Source of the DNA: Rhodoferax aquaticus
GTDB taxonomy: Bacteria > Pseudomonadota > Gammaproteobacteria > Burkholderiales > Burkholderiaceae_C
Direction: 5' to 3'
NCBI RefSeq assembly: GCF_006974105.1
Contig: NZ_CP036282.1
Coordinates: 310,001 to 374,000 of the forward strand
DNA length: 64,000 nucleotides
This document shows, piece by piece, positions 61,064 through 64,000 of the stretch; the stretch's first letter is position 1; each line of letters begins with the position of its first letter. The position numbers and the translations under genes are program-made. The notes below the pieces were generated by a model. That model was not told the origin of the DNA, made no database searches, and saw only the letters and a program-made list of their open reading frames with translations.

Positions 61064-62404
61064 ATGGCACATACCCTGGCCCAGCTGCGGTCTGGCGAAC
61101 TGCAGGGCTGCACCCGCTTACAACTCGCGCTAGGCTTGGAGGAGTTCCCTAGGGAGATCTTCTCCTTGGCGGACACACTCGAAATCCTGGACCTGTCGGG
61201 CAACGCTTTGTCGGAGCTGCCTGACGATTTGTGGCGGCTTGGCAAGCTGCGCGTGCTGTTTTGCTCCAACAACCGCTTTACGGTGTTGCCTGCGGTTGTG
61301 GGGCAATGCGCACAGTTGCGCATGGTGGGCTTTAAGTCCAACCAGATCCACACGGTGCCGGCCCAAGCCTTGGGGCCACAGCTGCGCTGGCTGATCCTCA
61401 CGGACAACGCGGTGAGCACCTTGCCAGACAGCATGGGGCAATGTACGCAGCTGCAAAAGCTCATGCTCGCGGGCAACCAACTGACCCATTTGCCAGCCGC
61501 TTTGGCGCATTGCACCCAGTTGGAGTTGGTCCGCATCTCCGCCAACCGTTTCGCTGCGTTTCCAGAGGTGTTGTTGACCTTGCCGAATCTGGCGTGGTTG
61601 GCTGTCGCGGGCAATCCCATGTGCGAATCCGACGCAATGCCCGTGCCACCCGAAGTACCGCAAATTGCTTGGACGCAATTGCGCCTGGGTCCCAGGGTGG
61701 GGCAAGGGGCGTCGGGGGTCATCTACCGGGCTGAATGGGATGCGCCCGATGGGACTCAGCCCGTGGCCGTCAAAATGTTCAAGGGGGATGTCACCAGCGA
61801 CGGTTGGCCTCAGGCCGAGATGGCCGCCTGCTTACGCGCGGGGCGACACCCCGGCCTTATCTCGGTGATGGGGCAGGTCCAGCACCACCCCCAAGGCCAG
61901 CAAGGCTTGGTGATGGCATGGGTTCCCGATGACTATGGGGTGGTGGCTGGACCTCCGAGCCTTCAGAGCTGCACCCGCGATGTGTACCCGGCCGGGTTTG
62001 GCTTGCGCGGGCCAGTGCTTGTGCGCATGGCCCAGGTTCTGGCCAATGCACTTGCCCATTTGCATGCCCAAGGTCTGCTGCATGGCGACTTGTATGCCCA
62101 CAACCTGATGCTCAGTCCAGTGGGGGATGTGCTTTTGGGGGACTTTGGTGCTGCGTCGCCCACCGATGCTTTGCCAGCGCCGGTGGCGCAGCACTTACGC
62201 GCCATGGACGTGCGGGCATTTGGCGTGCTCTTGGGTGAACTCCTAGCACGCTGCCAGGTGGGCAGTCTGGCCGTGAGTACTTTGCAAGCGCTGCAGACGG
62301 TGCACCACGCGTGCATGGAGAGCGTTTGCGCAGCCCGTCCGCCCATGTCGGCCGTGGTTACGGCATTGGCGGCGTGTAATCCACACGGGGAGAATCCAGC
62401 GTGA
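61064..62404 (+). CDS. Leucine-rich-repeat protein kinase
   Basis: 446 residues. Residues ~10-195 form about seven bacterial LRRs of 23 residues ('LDLSGNALSELPDDLWRLGKLRVLFCSNNRFTVLP'). A protein kinase domain follows (~205-440): Gly loop 'GPRVGQGASGVIYRAEW', Lys in 'VAVKMFK', catalytic 'LLHGDLYAHNLML' and metal-binding 'LGDFGAAS'. Kinase features look active. No membrane helix, so cytosolic. The stop codon overlaps the GTG start of the next small gene (GTGA). Function is unknown; LRR-kinase fusions of this kind are found sporadically in proteobacteria. Confidence 0.9.
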   Translation: MAHTLAQLRSGELQGCTRLQLALGLEEFPREIFSLADTLEILDLSGNALSELPDDLWRLGKLRVLFCSNNRFTVLPAVVGQCAQLRMVGFKSNQIHTVPAQALGPQLRWLILTDNAVSTLPDSMGQCTQLQKLMLAGNQLTHLPAALAHCTQLELVRISANRFAAFPEVLLTLPNLAWLAVAGNPMCESDAMPVPPEVPQIAWTQLRLGPRVGQGASGVIYRAEWDAPDGTQPVAVKMFKGDVTSDGWPQAEMAACLRAGRHPGLISVMGQVQHHPQGQQGLVMAWVPDDYGVVAGPPSLQSCTRDVYPAGFGLRGPVLVRMAQVLANALAHLHAQGLLHGDLYAHNLMLSPVGDVLLGDFGAASPTDALPAPVAQHLRAMDVRAFGVLLGELLARCQVGSLAVSTLQALQTVHHACMESVCAARPPMSAVVTALAACNPHGENPA

Positions 62405-62640
62405 CCGAGGTCGCGCTGCAAGAGGTGAACAGCCTCGTCTTTAGTGTGCACTTAGCGTCGGGTGAACACGTGGGCAACCTCAAAAAGATTGGGCAGGTGT
62501 GGAAATTCAAGGCCATTGGGGTTGACGCCCACGGAGCCGTGCTGCCAGGTGGTGGGCCTTTGACCCTCAGCCATAACGTGACGGTAGACGCCCCTGATGC
62601 GCAGGCCTTGGGGCGGCTACTGGGGCCACTGCAGCGCTAG
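62401..62640 (+). CDS. Small protein coupled to the LRR kinase gene
   Basis: 79 residues from GTG 62401, overlapping the kinase stop by GTGA. Predicted strands ('VNSLVFSVHLASGEHVGNLKKIGQVWKFKAIGVD') and no Cys or membrane segment. Not recognised. The overlap suggests a partner or target of the kinase. Confidence 0.6.
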   Translation: MTEVALQEVNSLVFSVHLASGEHVGNLKKIGQVWKFKAIGVDAHGAVLPGGGPLTLSHNVTVDAPDAQALGRLLGPLQR

Positions 62641-62683
62641 GTCCACTTACAATTCGCGCCACTTTCCACTCTGGTACGCCGCT

Positions 62684-63526
62684 ATGTCAGACCGCCTCGC
62701 AGTTCTTCCCCAATACCTGTTGCCTAAACAAGCGCTCACTACCTTTGCAGGCAAGGTGGCCGGTGCCAAAGGTGGTCGTATGACCACGGCCCTGATCGAG
62801 TGGTTCATCAAGCGGTACAAGGTCAACATGGCGGAAGCCGCCAATCCCGATCCCAGCAGCTACACGAGCTTCAATGAGTTCTTCACGCGTGCCTTAAAAG
62901 AAGGCGCTAGGCCAATTGCCGACGCTGCGTTTGTGTGCCCCGTCGATGGGGCCATTAGCCAACTGGGCCCAATTGCCCATGACCAAATCTTTCAAGCCAA
63001 AGGGCACCACTACAGCACGACCGCCTTGGTGGGCGGCGACGCAGAGCTGGCGCGTCATTTTCAAGATGGCAGTTTTGCCACCATTTACCTCAGCCCGAGG
63101 GACTACCACCGCATCCATATGCCGTGTGACGGGGAACTGCGGCGCATGATTTATGTGCCCGGTGACTTGTTCTCAGTCAACCCCACGACTGCTAGAGGCG
63201 TGCCTGGACTCTTTGCCCGCAACGAGCGCGTGGTGTGCCTGTTTGACACGGCGCATGGTCCTATGGTGCTCACTTTGGTGGGGGCCACCATTGTCGGCAG
63301 CATGGCGACCACCTGGCATGGAGTCGTCAACCCGCCGCGCGGTGGGCAAATCAATGAGTGGCATTACGAGCCCGGTGCCGTGAATCTGAAAAAAGGCGAG
63401 GAAATGGGGCGCTTTTTGTTAGGGTCTACGGTGGTGCTTTTGTTTCCCAAGGGGAGCATCGCTTTCACTTCCCAGTGGGCCGAAGCCCTCCCCGTCAGTT
63501 TGGGAGAAGTGATGGGCAAAAAATAA
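62684..63526 (+). CDS. psd: Phosphatidylserine decarboxylase
   Basis: 280 residues from ATG 62684 (the frame extends back into the previous gene but without support). The LGST self-cleavage site ('FLLGSTVVLLFP') forms the pyruvoyl cofactor on the Ser; 'YLSPRDYHRIHMPCDGEL' holds the catalytic Asp/His. The enzyme makes phosphatidylethanolamine at the inner membrane. Proenzyme size matches E. coli-type Psd (about 290-320). Confidence 0.95.
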   Translation: MSDRLAVLPQYLLPKQALTTFAGKVAGAKGGRMTTALIEWFIKRYKVNMAEAANPDPSSYTSFNEFFTRALKEGARPIADAAFVCPVDGAISQLGPIAHDQIFQAKGHHYSTTALVGGDAELARHFQDGSFATIYLSPRDYHRIHMPCDGELRRMIYVPGDLFSVNPTTARGVPGLFARNERVVCLFDTAHGPMVLTLVGATIVGSMATTWHGVVNPPRGGQINEWHYEPGAVNLKKGEEMGRFLLGSTVVLLFPKGSIAFTSQWAEALPVSLGEVMGKK

Positions 63527-63587
63527 CCGAAATGGAGTGAAATACGCTATTCTGAGGTCTTCATATTCGCAGTGTTGGAGTTGATAT

Positions 63588-64000
63588 ATGGATCTCCGCT
63601 CGAACGAGACTGACCCATCGGAGGACGATGGCGTTGGCCAAAGTTCCTCGCATAACTGGGCAGACCGCAGTGTCATCCAAGAAAAAAGTGGGCTCTGGGA
63701 ACGTGTCAAGGTGTCCTTCCAAACCCTAGGACGCAATCTTGGAGTGGCGCGCGCGCCAGGTGGCAAGTTGGATGCGCTGTCCTCTTCCGCGTTAGCGAAA
63801 GCCAAAAAAATCCCGATTCCCATGGCCGAAGGCATGTCGGTCAAGTCCAGCTTGCGCTTGGCGTTCGCCAGCGTGCTGGCGGGGGCATTCATTGTGGGGG
63901 CCTTCTCCATCGTTCAGATGGGTCGCCTAAATGCATCAACCCAAACCATTTACGAGCGCGAGTACACGGCAGGCCAAGCGACAGAGCAAATCCGAAGCTT
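63588..64000 (+). CDS. Methyl-accepting chemotaxis protein, 3' end missing
   Basis: 137 codons to the window edge. After an unusually long cytosolic N-terminus (~85 residues, acidic at first, then basic), a membrane helix at about 88-108 ('LRLAFASVLAGAFIVGAFSI') is followed by 'RLNASTQTIYEREYTAGQATEQIR', the start of a four-helix-bundle ligand domain as in many chemoreceptors. HAMP and signalling domains lie outside the window. Confidence 0.75.
   Translation, partial: MDLRSNETDPSEDDGVGQSSSHNWADRSVIQEKSGLWERVKVSFQTLGRNLGVARAPGGKLDALSSSALAKAKKIPIPMAEGMSVKSSLRLAFASVLAGAFIVGAFSIVQMGRLNASTQTIYEREYTAGQATEQIRS

Overview
The window looks like a chromosomal segment of a betaproteobacterium, most likely family Comamonadaceae (Rhodoferax/Limnohabitans/Acidovorax-like). 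This rests on gene content and protein style (lipase with dedicated foldase, OsmC-YcaO fusion, MurU, RIO-type kinase, DUF2306, DUF962, DUF3616 and DUF418 proteins, many solitary periplasmic binding proteins), on GC-rich codon use, and on a short dispersed repeat of a type I associate with this family. No rRNA, tRNA, CRISPR array or transposase gene was seen. Gene names are from reading the proteins, not from database searches.

Left end (1-5000): a truncated gamma-glutamylcyclotransferase-like gene and a DUF2306 membrane protein, then a mobile-integron gene-cassette array (about 1472-4969). The array has an attI-like left boundary with a short leader ORF and six cassettes on the + strand, each ending in a recognisable attC site. 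Products are small unknown proteins, two proteins resembling bacterial immunity proteins, a membrane-anchored protein and a secreted HExxH protein. No integrase gene is visible, so this is an integrase-less array, at least within the window.

5000-10700: a 3' fragment of a type II secretion F-domain gene (5095-5475) repeats part of the intact gene at 10310-11281. The two 328-bp direct repeats have a period of 5221 bp and bracket a uracil-DNA glycosylase, a LysR regulator, a divergent AhpD-like/EamA/peroxiredoxin operon and a solitary binding protein. This is the layout left by single-crossover integration of a circle.

10700-43800: mostly ordinary accessory and housekeeping genes: alkB, ribD, RIO kinase, a beta-propeller lipoprotein, a universal stress protein, a TetR/DUF418 pair with a clear operator, adenosine deaminase, OsmC-YcaO, a metallo-beta-lactamase-fold hydrolase, lipase plus lipase chaperone, MepB-like protein, bile-acid symporter, a Crp/Fnr regulator, tkt and gap, an Old Yellow Enzyme, a beta-lactamase-fold hydrolase, a U32 peptidase-family rRNA hydroxylation protein and a PAS histidine kinase.

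43800-50350: a tightly packed six-gene minus-strand operon: SpoIIAA-like protein, SPFH protein, DUF4178 protein, DUF350 membrane protein, membrane-embedded aminopropyltransferase and Tat-exported flavin oxidoreductase. It reads as one envelope-located system.

50500-64000: di-haem peroxidase, a two-component system next to a small secreted Cys-containing protein, murU, pepP, type II NADH dehydrogenase, DUF1345, a glutamine-synthetase-family gene, a leucine-rich-repeat protein kinase with a small overlapping partner, psd, and the start of a chemoreceptor cut by the window edge.
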